Positions 11,266 through 23,764 of a stretch of 64,000 bases of DNA are shown here, piece after piece (the stretch's first letter is position 1; each line of letters opens with the position of its first letter). The stretch comes from Siderastrea siderea (lineage: Eukaryota; Cnidaria; Anthozoa; Scleractinia; Rhizangiidae), in NCBI GenBank assembly GCA_964030785.1, contig OZ034975.1, forward strand, positions 35,553,269-35,617,268, in the 5' to 3' direction. The position numbers and the translations under genes are program-made. A model generated the notes under the pieces. That model saw nothing but the letters and a program-made list of their open reading frames with translations, had not been told where the DNA came from and made no database searches.

Positions 11266-11880
11266 GAAATCTCTAAATGGTGTGACAAAATTGTGTGACA
11301 ATTTAGAATTGAAGCGCATCATGGGAGAGTTTGAATCATGTGACTTCCTCAAACCATGTGGTCTGTCCGTTGGAACGCCTGGTTGATTTTTCGCAGAAAA
11401 TTTGTCGAGGCAGTCTTTTCGCAGAAAATTTGTCGAAGAAGACTTTTTTCAAAAGTAATTACATGTTGATAAACCGGAAATCGGCAAAGTCCGCGTGATT
11501 TCGATCGCACCGGAGCAAGACGTACGGCGCCAGTGATGCACTGCAAACAGAGCCTTATCGAGAGAATTTATACTAAGAGTTTTAGATATTTACAAAATGA
11601 ATTTGCGTGCAAAGCGACTATCGTAGGGTGGTTTGCAAACATCAAACAGAAAAACCTTTCACAAGTAATTTTTAATGTAGTGTACTCTATTCACCTCAAC
11701 AAACGCGCAAAAAGAAGAACTTTTTAGCAGGTAATGCCAAGATAAACTTCATTCACAATTAAGCATGCAGCAAGGGCTGCAACTAGAAAGTAATTGTAAG
11801 CAAAAAGACTTGTTTCGAAATTCAAACTGGAAAAAGTTTGTACATTTAATTTTGACCTTGATAACGCGCCATAGTATAAA
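11266..11880. repeat. right arm of the roughly 0.6-kb inverted repeat
   Basis: Diverged reverse complement of 8015-8692; begins GAAATCTCTAAATGGTGTGAC. Its outer end runs into the 3' end of the minus-strand LINE coding sequence, so it also reads as that LINE's 3' UTR. Confidence 0.7.
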
Positions 11881-13270
11881 AATCACAAAGCTTTCGGTTC
11901 TTAATAGCAATTAACTTTTCAACTTCTTGTTTAGCTTCGACCTTGTGCAGAAACAATCTAAATTTTGGAAAGTACTTATTTTTTCTACTCTCCCAGATAG
12001 TTATCTTACCAAGGATTATCAAATAATTTAACAAATCTTTCCTCTGAAGAAAGCCAATTATGATGTCTTTTAAAGACAAAGATAAATTTTCACCACTTAT
12101 ACCAGACCACCAGACCGTGAAACTATTCCAGAACACCCGCACAAAGGAGCAGTTAAAGAAGAGGTGGTACAAATCTTCCGTATAGGTTCCACAAAATGAG
12201 CACTTATCTGAATCGCTTAAACCTATTTTGAATAATTTATCATTTGTAAACAAAATGAAATTCAACAATCTATATTGAAAAGACTAAACATACGTTTCGC
12301 TTGCAGTTAGATACGGAATAGAAAAAGCATCTTGTGGATTTGAGAGTTTAAAATCAGCTATCAACCTTTTAAAGCTATTCGGAGTTTTCGCTTTAGTTGA
12401 TATCATCATTGAATCGAATTGTTTGCACTTTGCCGTATATGCATTAAAATCTTTAGCATTATACTCAAAATTCATAGGATCGAATTCTCCCACTGTTAGG
12501 AGATTGGAGGAATTTTTTGATTTCATATTTATGATAGCAGACCTCAATGCTGTCCATGTAAGGAAATTAGTATTAAGACCTTTTTGTTTAAAGGACTCAA
12601 AAGAACGTACATTATCAATATTAAACTGTAAATCATTCAAGTAAATTATGCCCTTATCAAAGAACATTTTATAAAACACTGGTTTGTTATTTATCCTTAT
12701 GTCCTTATTATTCCGGATAACATTTTGGGAATAATTAACATCGGAAAAGGAACTTCTAAATTCCGCCCACCACCTAAGGAGCTCTAAGTAAAAGTTACTA
12801 AGTAAACGCTTAAATCAAGGTCATTGACATCATAATTGCATCTAAAAAGAAAACACCCTCCATAATTTTTTAAGTTGTATTTGAGATAAGATATCCAAGG
12901 GCCTTCCCTCTCATCTAAGAGTCGCGGAATCCAGGACAATCTTAGAGCTTTAATATGTGACTCAAAGTCTGTAAGATTCAGTCCACCTTTGTCTAAGGTA
13001 TTTATTACAGAAAGCCTCGTAACCTTATCAGGGCCTTTCCATAGAAATTTAAAAACTGTCTTCTCCATCTGTTTAATAACTTCAGGTGGGGTTTCCATTA
13101 TTGAAGAAACATATAATAATTTTGGGATGAGAAAAGATTTGATGATTGTTACTTTCCCAAATACGGAAAGACCTCTCATTTTCCAAAGATTAATCAATTT
13201 TTGACATTCATTAAGTCTGTCATGGAAATTTTGTTTTAGAACTTGTTCTACTGTAAATGGTAATTTCCAT
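11846..13270 (-). pseudogene. non-LTR retrotransposon, C-terminal part (thumb region and zinc-finger-like domain)
   Basis: Read right to left: LINLWKMRGLSVFGKVTIIKSFLIPKLLYV, then FKFLWKGPDKVTR and GGLNL (12784-13260), a middle piece (12284-12679), and CSFCGTYTEDLYHLFFNC..FWNSF (11846-12268), a typical C-terminal C..C..H..C motif of LINE ORF2 proteins (zf-RVT type). Frame breaks separate the three pieces. The 5' half of what is probably the same element lies 11.2 kb away at 24490-25705, separated by the insertion at 13277-24489. Confidence 0.85.
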
Positions 13271-13289
13271 ACTTTTTACCCATTTACAT

Positions 13290-15420
13290 GTTTTGAGATG
13301 TCCCTGTAAAAAACATGTAAATATTTTAAGTGAAACATGTAAATTTGAAGACGATCCTGTAAATTTCTCAAACCAAGGGACATAAACCATGTAAATAGCA
13401 TGTAAATCGACTAAAGGTTACCTGTAAATAACATGTAAATGGTTTTAAGGAGCCTGTAAATTTCATGCAAATCGAATGAAGGAGCCTATAAATATCATGT
13501 AAATCGAATAAATGGGCCTGTAAATTTTCATGTAAATCGAATAAAGGAGCCTGTAAATATCATGTAAATCGAATAAAGGAGCCTGTAAATATCATGTAAT
13601 TCGAATAAAGGAGCCTGTAAATATCATGTAAATCGAATAAAGGAGCCTGTAAATACCATGTAAATCGAATAAAGGGGCCTGTAAATTTTCATGTAAATCT
13701 AATAAAGGAGCCTGTAAATGTCATGTAAATGTAATAAAGGGGCCTGTAAATTTTCATGTAAATCAAATAAAGGAGCCTGTAAATACCATGTAAATCGAAT
13801 AAAGGAGCCTGTAAATCGAATAAAGGAGCCTGTAAATCGAATAAAGGAGCCTGTAAATTTTCATGTAAATCAAATAAAGGAGCCTGTAAATACCATGTAA
13901 ATCGAATAAAGGAGCCTGTAAATCGAATAAAGGAGCCTGTAAATTTTCATGTAAATCGAATAAAGGAGCCTGTAAATACCATGTAAATCGAATAAAGGAG
14001 CCTGTAAATCGAATAAAGGAGCCTGTAAATTTTCATGTAAATCGAATAAAGGAGCCTGTAAATATCATGTAAATCGAATAAAGGAGCCTGTAAATTTTCA
14101 TGTAAATCAAATAAAGGAGCCTGTAAATACCATGTAAATCGAATAAAGGAGCCTGTAAATATCATGTAAATCAAATTAAGGAGCCTGTAAATTTTCATGT
14201 AAATCGAATAAAGGAACCTGTAAAAACCATGTAAATCGAATAAAGGAGCCTGTAAATTTTCATGTAAATCAAATAAAGGAGCCTGTAAATCGAATAAAGG
14301 AGCCTGTAAATGTCATGTAAATCAAATTAAGGAGCCTGTAAATTTTCATGTAAATCAAATAAAGGAGCCGTAAATAACATGTAAATCGAATAAAGGAGCC
14401 TGTAAATCGAATAAAGGAGCCTGTAAATATCATGTAAATCAAATTAAGGAGCCTGTAAATTTTCATGTAAATCAAATAAAGGAGCCTGTAAATACCATGT
14501 AAATCGAATAAAGGAGCCTGTAAATCGAATAAAGGAGCCTGTAAATTTTCATGTAAATCAAATAAAGGAGCCTGTAAATACCATGTAAATCGAATAAAGG
14601 AGCCTGTAAATCGAATAAAGGAGCCTGTAAATTTCATGTAAATCGAATAAAGGAGCCTGTAAATATCATGTAAATCGAATAAAGGAGCCTGTAAATTTTC
14701 ATGTAAATCAAATAAAGGAGCCTGTAAATACCATGTAAATCGAATAAAGGAGCCTGTAAATATCATGTAAATCAAATTAAGGAGCCTGTAAATTTTCATG
14801 TAAATCGAATAGAGGAGCCTGTAAATTTTCATGTAAATCAAATAAAGGAGCCGTAAATAACATGTAAATCGAATAAAGGAGCCTGTAAATCGAATAAAGG
14901 AGCCTGAAATATCATGTAAATCAAATTAATGAGCCTGTAAATTTTCATGTAAATCGAATAAAGGAGCCTGTAAATACCATGTAAATCGAATAAAGGAGCC
15001 TGTAAATCGAATAAAGGAGCCTGTAAATTTTCATGTAAATCAAATAAAGGAGCCTGTAAATACCATGTAAATCGAATAAACGAGCCTGTAAATCGAATAA
15101 AGGAGCCTGTAAATACCATGTAAATCGAATAAAGGAGCCTGTAAATCGAATAAAGGAGCCTGTAAATATCATGTAAATCAAATTAAGGAGCCTGTAAATT
15201 TTCATGTAAATAGAATAAAGGAGCCTGTAAAAACCATGTAAATCGAATAAAGGAGCCTGTAAATATCATGTAAGTTGAATCAAGGAGCGTGTAAATTTTC
15301 ATGTAAATCGAATAAAGGAGCCTCTCAATACAATGTAAATCGAATAAAGGAGCCTGTAAAAAGCATGTAAATCGAATAAAGGAGCCTGCAAATATCATGT
15401 AAATTGAAAAAGGACGACTA
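13290..15420. repeat. minisatellite array, units of about 21 and 32 bp
   Basis: More than 60 units built from CATGTAAATCGAATAAAGGAG and CCTGTAAAT blocks. The long unit is about 32 bp (CATGTAAATCGAATAAAGGAG followed by CCTGTAAATAC) and the short unit 21 bp lacks the CATG block. All open frames here (for example 14269-14841 minus) are translations of the repeat. Confidence 0.95.
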
Positions 15421-16924
15421 CATTGTAGACCATGTAGTGAGATGACAGACAAAAAGCCTTTTCTGTAATCTTTATTGTTGAAGAACTAACGTGTTGAACT
15501 ATTCCACCATAGAAAACCTAAAAAGCAGACCTTCTCAGTAGATTTGCATCAACACACTGGTCTACAACCACTACACTGTATGAATTCATAACAGGCATGG
15601 ATACATGCCTTCAAAAAGGGCTTTTAAAATAGACATTTAAGAAAAGTAATGCAAAAATAATGCAGGCACATTGGTTACACCAACAAGCACCAGCAGCATC
15701 ACCTAAGCTAATGAATCTACATCTGTGTGATTGATACCGCTTATGGGTATCAAAAAGTGACGACATTAAAAATAAACTGTAGTAATCCTTGTGATGCCCT
15801 TGGCTATTTATATTGCTTACGCCATTGCATGTATTTTATTGTTTTTGTTTTGGGATTCGCTTTGTATCTTGAGACCTGTGGAAATAACAAAAAAATGCAA
15901 ACAGTAAGCAAGTAAAAGGCAACTATGGTGTAATGATCTGAGTTTAACTTAAGAATACCTTTAGACATTTCGGTTCCAGTTTCATATAGCTCTTTCATTC
16001 CCTATCCTAGCTAAGAATGCAACATCTTTACTTTGACTAATATTTTGAAGATATAAGGGTGTATCCCCATGCATGTGCTATTCATCAGGTACATCTACAT
16101 GTACCAACCACAGCCTGAGAAGATAATATGTATAATAACACTTAACTAAATTGAAAATATTGGAAGCGTTAAAAAGTGACCCCATATGAGGTTCTGGGCT
16201 AGATGTGTATTGTTGGCAAATGACAATATTTTTATCACTACCTTGTAAGACATTGTACAGGATGAAAAGTAGCATAGACTCCTAACATGCATAGGAGTGT
16301 AACAATAGATCGAACTATCAATGCATTGCGACTGGAGTGTTCCGATAGCGACGCATTGATCGCAAAATTCAACTATCGATGACAATCGCGATAGTTTAGT
16401 TAATTATCGATAGTTAAGACAGTTTTCAAATGATGTCCTGTAGTTCTTTTCCCTTCATTGAAAAATGCCTCTATTGTTCTCTGCTGTACGTTATGTCCAT
16501 TGTTTTGAAACCAAGTAACAATATTACTTTGTTTTCATTAAAAAAGACTTCATTTGTCACCAGGGTCTTGTCTGTGTGCAAAATGGTGGTTCGAATATTA
16601 TCTCTTCCCCACCCCCTTCTTGGAGAATTGACCGTCACTTTGTCAACAAACATGGCGGTCTCGAAGGCTCATATGGCCAATCTTTTGAAATCGTACAAAA
16701 CAAAAAAGGAAAGGCAAGCACATGAGAGCACTTCGGGTTTATAAAAGAAAATAATGGTTCAGAGTTGCATGTACATGTAACTCGTGTCCCAGTAGACTGG
16801 TACTAAAATATAGTGGTAATACAACAAATCTGACCCACCATATGTGACAAACATGTTGATAGGTTAATTTTTCTTAAGGATGGAGCCTCGTAATTAATAC
16901 AGATGTATTTTTTGCAAAGGTTAT
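15421..16924 (+). other. no gene recognised
   Basis: Sequence inside the 11.2-kb insertion. A cluster of CGATAG/CTATCG words at about 16305-16415 is locally palindromic. Otherwise nothing is supported. Confidence 0.4.
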
Positions 16925-16998
16925 GACTATGGGGAAAAGGTGCTTCTTAGCAAGGGTTATTGGAAGCCCTTGCTAAGATCTGCTGTTTCCACATAGTC
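16925..16998. ncRNA. 74-nt imperfect hairpin (miRNA-precursor-like or MITE remnant)
   Basis: Arm 16925-16956 (GACTATGGGGAAAAGG...TTAGCAAGGG) pairs with 16967-16998 across a loop of about 10 nt. The two 32-nt arms differ at only about seven positions. Size and shape fit a microRNA precursor, but short inverted-repeat transposon remnants look the same. No expression evidence. Confidence 0.25.
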
Positions 16999-17149
16999 TT
17001 AAATCACACAAAAAATTTGGTATAAGGGGGCAAATTCCTAAAAAACCTGAATGGTAATGCATCCATGACTACTGTCACGAATATACATTTCATAGTCTAT
17101 CTCTATCTTATGCAATTGAAAGAGCGAATGTATTTGCTGTATGTAGTGT

Positions 17150-17880
17150 AGTTTGTTAAAGTTGTAGTCACTGTAGTCGGTGTAGTCAGCGTAGTCGGTG
17201 TAGTCAGTGTAGTCGGTGTAGTCAACGTAGTCAGTGTCATCGGTGTAGTCAGCGTAGACAGTGTAGTCGGTGTAGTTGGTGTACTAGTCAGCGTAGTCAG
17301 AGTAGTCGGTGTAGTCAGCTGGTGTCGTGGGTGTAGTCAGTGTAGTTGATGTAGTCAGTGTAGTCGGTGTGGCCAGTGTAGTCGGTGTAGTCAGCGTAGT
17401 CCGTGTAGTCGGTGTAGTCAGTGTAGTCGGTGTAGTCAGTGTAGTCGGTGTACTAGTCAGCGTAGTCAGTGTAGTCGTTGTAGTCAGTGTAGTCGGTGTA
17501 GTCAGCGTAGTCAGTGTAGACAGTGTAGTCGGTGTAGTCAGCGTAGTCAGTGTAGTCAGTGTAGTCGGTGTAGTCAGCGTAGTCAGTGTAGTCGGTGTAG
17601 TCAGCGTAGCCGGTGTAGTCAGTGTAGTCGGTGTACTAGTCAGCGTAGTCAGAGTAGTCGGTGTAGTCAGCTGGTGTAGTGGGTGTAGTCAGTGTACTGT
17701 AGTCACGACAACACTGACCACACCAACTACACTGACTAAATTAACTACATAGACTACAATGACTACACCTTTAACACCAACTATACTGACTACACCGACT
17801 ACACGAACTACAGTGACTACACTGACTACACCAACTACACCAACTATGCTCACTACACTGACTTCACCTACCTATATGGA
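17150..17880. repeat. GTAGTC-based minisatellite with internal orientation switch
   Basis: About 60 units of 9 bp (GTAGTCAGT, GTAGTCGGT and variants) from 17150 to 17700, then the reverse-complement motif (GACTACACC, AACTACACT) from about 17705 to 17870. The array can fold on itself. The 141-codon VVSVVGVVSVV frame is a translation of the repeat. Confidence 0.95.
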
Positions 17881-18805
17881 CAGCGATTAGATTTGTTATA
17901 TTCGAGACGGTAGTCATGGATTTATCACCCTGAATATCCTTAGATGCGCAGAATGTATGTGCAGTAACAAAACAAGACACCGTCCTTGAGAAGAATTGGA
18001 AGCCTTAACCAGAAAGATGTTAACTGGTGCCACTACTGTACTGCAAATTCACTATTCAGTTGTTCCTGTTTTGTCAAGAATAACAAGAATAACTGTCAAA
18101 CCTCGACTGAATAAAGACAGCTAGAAGTGAGATGTTGTTTATTTGTTAAGCTTTTCTTTTTGGCCTACTGCCATAACCAGTATATTACATTTGTAATAAA
18201 TACACAAATGCAATTGTTTTGGATCATAATATTAACATAAGGAGATTTAAGAAACACAAGAATGATTTCAACAGCTGAGAAAGTGCTCATATCTAAGCAG
18301 CTGAGATTCAGTTCTAGTGTAGCCCAACAAACTTTTTAACTTCACTTTGTAATTACATGTAATGTAATATGTACCTGCTGGCTGTGGTTGGTCCAAATTA
18401 AAGTAACTTAAGCTGGAAAGCCTATGGTATGGGGCATGTATGGGGGACACACACATAATTTGTCATCTTCATCATCTCTTTTTCTCTATCAGTGCACTAC
18501 ATTACATGTAAAATACTATTAAATAATAATTTGTGACATGCCCACAAAAGGGGAATTCTCCCTCCCAAACCACAAGATTGGGCAAGCAATGGTGTCTGAT
18601 TCATCCGCATTTGGGAGTCAAACTGTCATCCTTATTTTCCATCTTTTTGTTATCTTTACTTACCCTGAAATTGTTCCTTTTGCCCCTAAGTATTAATACT
18701 TTTTGTCTCAAATGGAATCACACCTACAAATACCAAAAAAAAAATCATACCAGTCAGTCAATCTAGAATATTATATTAGGTTACCACACATTTTCAAGTG
18801 AGGAT
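17881..18805 (+). other. no gene recognised
   Basis: AT-rich sequence without recognisable exons, tRNA boxes or strong repeats. Confidence 0.4.
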
Positions 18806-19272
18806 CCTGGGGGGAAGCGGGGTACTGCCTATTTATGGTTTTACGGGGAGGCTCTGGCCAAAGGTGGTGACTTTTTTAAGCTCACAGTTTACTAAAGGGT
18901 AGGAAAAAATTGTCATTTTAGTATAAGAAAAGGTTACAAAATCAACTGAAAAGTGGACAAGATGGTGGCTTAAAGAAAAGTTTGGGAAAGCGTGCCAAAT
19001 TTCTGTCGAAATGACAACACGAAACACATAAAGGCTTGCAACCTTTGAGTAGCTGAACCAGAACGACTGAAAGCCCGGGGAAAATTAGGCAATTAAAGAA
19101 AATTCTATGGTTTTGGTTTATCCTTGAGGTATAGCAAAAGGGTGCAAATTTTGCTCTCGGTACCATTTTGGTAAAAATTAGTAAAAAATGTATATTAAAA
19201 GGAAGGGTTTGAACCTCCAGACAGAGCCTCTCCGTATGAAACTTTATTGAGTACCCCCCCCCCCCCCAAGGG
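18806..19272. mobile_element. short inverted-repeat element (MITE-like)
   Basis: The left end GGGGTACTGCCTATTTATGG, continuing into ACGGGGAGGCTCTG at 18818-18855, recurs as a diverged reverse complement at about 19220-19266 (CAGAGCCTCTCCGTATGAAAC...GAGTACCCC). Interior without coding. Termini are not exactly defined because of the C-run at 19254-19267. Confidence 0.4.
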
Positions 19273-19561
19273 TGAGGATGCACCCAATCCGTACTCTTCT
19301 TATACAAATTTATCTGGGTTCAGCCTTAAGGTGTAATGAACGTTTATGTGTTATATAGAAAGAGAAGAAAATTATCGACTTACTGGTGAGCTGTTATGTT
19401 CTGAAGCAAAAGTGAATCACAAGGAAGTGTATGCCCAGTTTGCTGAGCATACACCCTTACACTAAACATTTTCTACCTGGCTACCTGGGATCCCAGCATT
19501 GTCTTACCAGGATGGCAGCTAACTGGACTAAGATTTTGTTATGTAACTGCAAAGTGTGTGA

Positions 19562-19940
19562 GGTGTGTTTATGCCAGGATCTCTGCAAACTGAGCCAGTT
19601 TGGCTCATTGGCCTCTTAAGGCCCAGTAATACAAGCAACATTTTCGTAAAACTTTTTGTGCAACAATGTTGCGTTGCAAGTTGAGATTGTTTCTTACACA
19701 TATTAACACCTTTTTGCACAACAAATTTGTTGCTTCTACTTTTTGCAGCATGAAAATTTGTTATGTGCAGAGGTGGTAATACGTGCAACAAACAATCTCA
19801 ACTTGCAACACAACATTGTTGCGAGGAAGGTTGCACAAAAATGTTGCCCGTATTACTGGACCTTAAGAGGCCAATGAGCCAAACTGGCCTGCTTAGCCAT
19901 GCTGGCTCAGTTTGCGGAGATCCTGGCATAAACACACCGA
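19562..19940. repeat. palindromic element split at its centre by a TTAA MITE
   Basis: The left arm (GGTGTGTTTATGCCAGGATC...CATTGGCCTC, 19562-19615) is the reverse complement of the right arm (19867-19940), which carries a roughly 20-bp partial duplication of the GGCCAGTTTGGCT segment. Without the inner MITE the arms join as GGCCTC-TTAA-GAGGCC. Confidence 0.7.
19620..19862. mobile_element. 243-bp MITE with TTAA target duplication
   Basis: TTAA at 19616-19619 and 19863-19866 flank termini GGCCCAGTAATAC and GTATTACTGGACC (12 of 13 paired), continuing into GCAACATTTT on both sides. TTAA duplications are made by piggyBac and Kolobok superfamilies; GG-type ends do not decide between them. Non-coding, so mobilised in trans. 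Confidence 0.75.
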
Positions 19941-20683
19941 AGCATACCGTGTTATTCCTCAGGGCTATGATTAACATGTGACTAATAAAACCATGAACTG
20001 TAAGAATTATCTTGAAATGTTCACTGTGCCATGAGCGACCAATCAGGTGTGAAATCAATGCAATAACTTAACTATTAAAGAACATTATTTAAGTTAAATG
20101 CAAGACAAAAGCATCGAATCAAGACAATTAATTCAATTCAATGACCCTCTATTTAAATAATGCTAAGTCCTCGTGGATTGAGTGGACCGCGTGAGAAATA
20201 TAACTGAATACAAACATTTACCAACCAAGAGTAAAAAAAACATACCTGAAATGATGTACGAGCCATAGACGAAGGAAAAGTGGTTCTTCTATATTATTTG
20301 CATTGAATTTCCATCAGATTGAAAGCCGTTTGCACGTTGGTTTGTCCTATACCAGCTCGCTCGACCACAGGTAGCCCAAGCTCACTATCTTAGGCTTTCA
20401 AACACAGCAATCCAACTCTCTTGTCGACGATTATAAGAGTTTGTATGGGAAATCTTACTTGCACTTCTAAAACCGAAACAAAAATTGTCTACAAAACTCA
20501 CCGTCCTCGTTTTCTTGTAGTTTCTTAGTATACGCCCCCCCCCCCCCCCCCTTCCCCCTTTCACCTAAGGGTATTTTCCGAGCGGGTCAACTTATCAGCC
20601 CCAGCAGTACACGAATATAAGAGTTTATATGGAAAATATAACGCGCGCTAAAAATGTGCTTAATGTAAAATAAAGTTGTCTTT

Positions 20684-20920
20684 TTAACTCACCTTTGGCT
20701 CAGTCATGCGTTTCCCAGTGTTTTTACAGCGGTTTAGGCCTCGAAGGATCAATAAAACACCTCTCTGAGCGAGTCGCTTTTCCACCCTGAGAAGCCAAGA
20801 GAGAAGCGAAGCGAAGGTTGGAAGCCGTCTCCTGACCGTTGACGGTTTCGGGGACGATAAATCCCGCTGAAAGTGCGCCACGGGGAAAATTCCACCAGTG
20901 ACAGATTTGTAGATAAACAA
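20684..20920 (-). other. 78-codon ORF in left palindrome arm, unknown
   Basis: Starts MFIYKSVTGGIFPVAHFQR, ends CKNTGKRMTEPKVS. Identical to the ORF at 21916-22152 except T9A and R30K-like changes. No domain recognised; basic and Ser/Leu-rich. The 3' end AAAGGTGAGT resembles a splice donor just before the stop, so it could be an exon. Conservation may only reflect arm identity. Confidence 0.25.
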
Positions 20921-21915
20921 CGACCTTTCTACGTCGTTCGCATTGCCGAATTCTTATTTTGAGAGACGTAAATGGCCAATTTACTGAGCAGTTCTACGGC
21001 ATGACTACAAGCGGACCGGGCTGCCCTGCAACGGACTCCAACCGTCAAGTGGCAAATTCAAACTAACGTGGGGCAGGCACAGTGAAATTTTACCAACCGA
21101 CAAACGTCAATTTGAAGCCTAAGTGCAATGGGCACAGTAAGATTTGTCGCTTCTCAAATTGCGGCTCCAGGAGTTTTTAAACTGTCGGTAATTAACCCCA
21201 TTAACGAGATGACAGCAACGACCTTTGCTTTATATCCGAGGAATCACGATAGCGAATATTTTTTTCCAAGCCGTCTTTACTACAATTTACGCAGTCACTT
21301 TAAAAAACCGCTGTGTTTGTTATGAACGAGACAGGCTTAGACTAAAGCAGAAGTCAAATGTATAAGTAGATGCAGCCGAGCTGAAGCCTTGCGAACAGAG
21401 ATTTTTTACCGGGTTTATTAATAGGTCTGTAACAAGGCAGAAAGTACAAACGCAATTACAACTGAGTTGATTGCTTATTTTTGTACGTCCTCGTTCAATT
21501 TCTTCAATTTTAGATTTACAGTGATTCAGAAATCTACCCTTTTTTCGTAGTAGTCCGTCGTGAAGTATTTATGAAGCATTTATTTGTGATTCCTCGGATA
21601 TAAAGCAAAGGCCGTCTGCCATCTCGTTAAATGTTGGGGTTAATTACCGACAGTTTAAAAAACTCCTGGAGCCGCAATTTGAGAAACGACAAATCATACT
21701 GTGCCCATTGCACTTAGGCTTCAAATTGACGTTTGTCGGTTGGTAAAATTTCACTGTGCCTGCCCCACGTTGGTTTGAATTTGCCACTTGACGGTTGGAG
21801 TCCGTTGCAGGGCAGCCCGGTCCGCGCGTAGTCATGCCGTAGTACTGCTCAGTAAATTGGCCATTTACGTCTCTCAAAATAGGAATTCGGCAATGCGAAC
21901 GACGTAGAAGGGTCG

Positions 21916-22152
21916 TTGTTTATCTACAAATCTGTCGCTGGTGGAATTTTCCCCGTAGCGCACTTTCAACGGGATTTATCGTCCCCGAAACCGTCAACAG
22001 TCAAGAGACGGCTTCCAACCTTCGCTTCGCTTCTCTCTTGGCTTCTCAGGGTGGAAAAGCGACTCGCTCAGAGAGGTGTTTTATTGATCCTTCGAGGCCT
22101 AAACCGCTGTAAAAACACTGGGAAACGCATGACTGAGCCAAAGGTGAGTTAA
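21916..22152 (+). other. 78-codon ORF in right palindrome arm, unknown
   Basis: Mirror copy of the 20684-20920 frame, reading away from the palindrome centre with the same candidate donor AAG|GTGAGT at its end. Function unknown. Confidence 0.25.
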
Positions 22153-22458
22153 AAAGACAACTTTATTTTACATTAAGCGCATTTTTAGCGCGCGTTATAT
22201 TTTCCATATAAACTCTTATATTCGTGTGCTGCTGGGGCTGATAAGTTGACCCGCTCGGAAAATACCCTTATGTGAAAGGGGGGGGGGGGGGGTATACTAA
22301 GAAACTACAAGAAAACGAGGACGGTGAGTTTTGTAGACAATTTTTGTTTCGGTTTTAGAAGTGCAAGTAAGATTTCCCATACAAACTCTTACAATCGTCG
22401 ACAAGAGAGTTGGATTGCTGTGTTTGAAAGCCTAAGATAGTGAGCTTGGGCTACCTGT

Positions 22459-23760
22459 GGCTCGACCGTTAAAAAGATTGTGCTGCCTTCCCGAATGAGC
22501 ACGAACTGTGGTCAGCGGACGTTTACTACTTAGTGTACACGAACGCTAAAAATAACATGCCCTGAAAAAAACAGCGTTTTCGCAGTTCTGTGTTGTTTTC
22601 ACGTAATTAGAGATTTTCCATGAAAATGCTAACTAAATTCGCTGAGGAAACGGTCGATTATTTAACTTGGTGAGGTTAGTTCGCATCGCAATGTACCAGC
22701 AGAGGCCAGTAGAACGAAATTCAAAGGGTGTAGCACCTACGTTCGCATGAAATACCTCTGACAAACAGGTTTTAGTGGAAATTCAAAAGGAAAAAACCGT
22801 ACTTAAAGAGATTCTCGTCTGTGTGTTAAAACAAAAAAAAAACGAATAATGTAGACTCCTGTTCGCGAGAAGGGCTAGTTTTGCAGCGTTTTTGTATCAC
22901 GCTCAATTTCTTTTGTTTTTGCTTGTCCACAATCCTCTTCTAAGCAGTACCGGTACCGGGCAATGTTTTTGTTACGCCCACTTCAAACTGGCGACAGAAA
23001 AACGTTTTTAAAGAAAAACAATCTGTCTTCAAAATTCACAGATTAGTTGGATTTAAATCAATTCTCTGTTGCTTCTCTCAACTGGCACTACCGAAATGTT
23101 AGTTTTTAATAATTAACCAAATATTCGTCTACACACAAACTGCGACTTGTTGCTGAAGCTAAACAGTAAAACAGTGCTTAATTTTAAACATGTGAATAGG
23201 TTGTTCAAGATAATGAAAAACGCAGATGTCCCCCATCTTGAAGTGGGTGTTAAAAACTTAGCTTTGGGTGGGGGGAGGGGGGTGGGGAGGAACACCTAAA
23301 ATCTCGGTGGGCGATGTGCAGCAAATGTCTTGAAACAATTACACTATTTCGGAGCACAATATGTGATTTTTTTTACCCTGTTTCAGGCCTGGCCCAAAAT
23401 CTAACGCCCCTTATCAAAACTGTCCCAAAAAGGATCGCAGCTACCTAGGAACTGCTTCAATTTACGTGAAACGTTTGAGAAGGGCTTCAAATTCTCTATA
23501 TTAATCAAAAGACCATTCTCAAGGGATGAAAATAGTAAAAAGTAGCTTCTTCTAAAGACCATACCCAATTCCAGACCATAACTCGAAAACTTTACCCTAA
23601 TTCAGACGAAAACGACACAAAAATCATTACCTTTGAGGCCGCCCACTCCTATCTGGCTTTTATGTAGAAGGTTTTTGCAGTCTCCCTTTTTTATTTTCAT
23701 GTTGTTTACAAGGTTTAGGCAACCTCTCTGTTTTACTTTCTTTCTACAATCTCCCTTTTT
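22459..23760 (+). other. no gene recognised
   Basis: Right of the palindrome. Contains a G-rich run near 23268-23290. No exon or clear repeat structure identified. Confidence 0.4.
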
Positions 23761-23764
23761 TACA

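Larger units (their letters stand above)
20361..22458. repeat. 2.1-kb near-perfect palindrome (arms about 0.87 kb, spacer about 0.34 kb)
   Basis: Left arm about 20361-21251 and right arm about 21588-22458 are reverse complements with few differences. Shared landmarks are the C-run/G-run at 20535 and 22275, TATACTAAGAAACTACAAG, and CCTCGGATATAAAGC next to the spacer. Each arm carries the same outward-reading 78-codon frame. Foldback transposon or recent inverted duplication; the near-identity points to recent origin or gene conversion. Confidence 0.9.

Noticed and set aside
13718..15452. Several 60-190-codon ORFs with LLYSIYMKIYR-type repeats
   Set aside because: They are translations of the 21/32-bp minisatellite, present in several frames and without non-repeat sequence.
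17327..17752. 141-codon VVSVVGVVSVV ORF
   Set aside because: Translation of the GTAGTC nonamer repeat.
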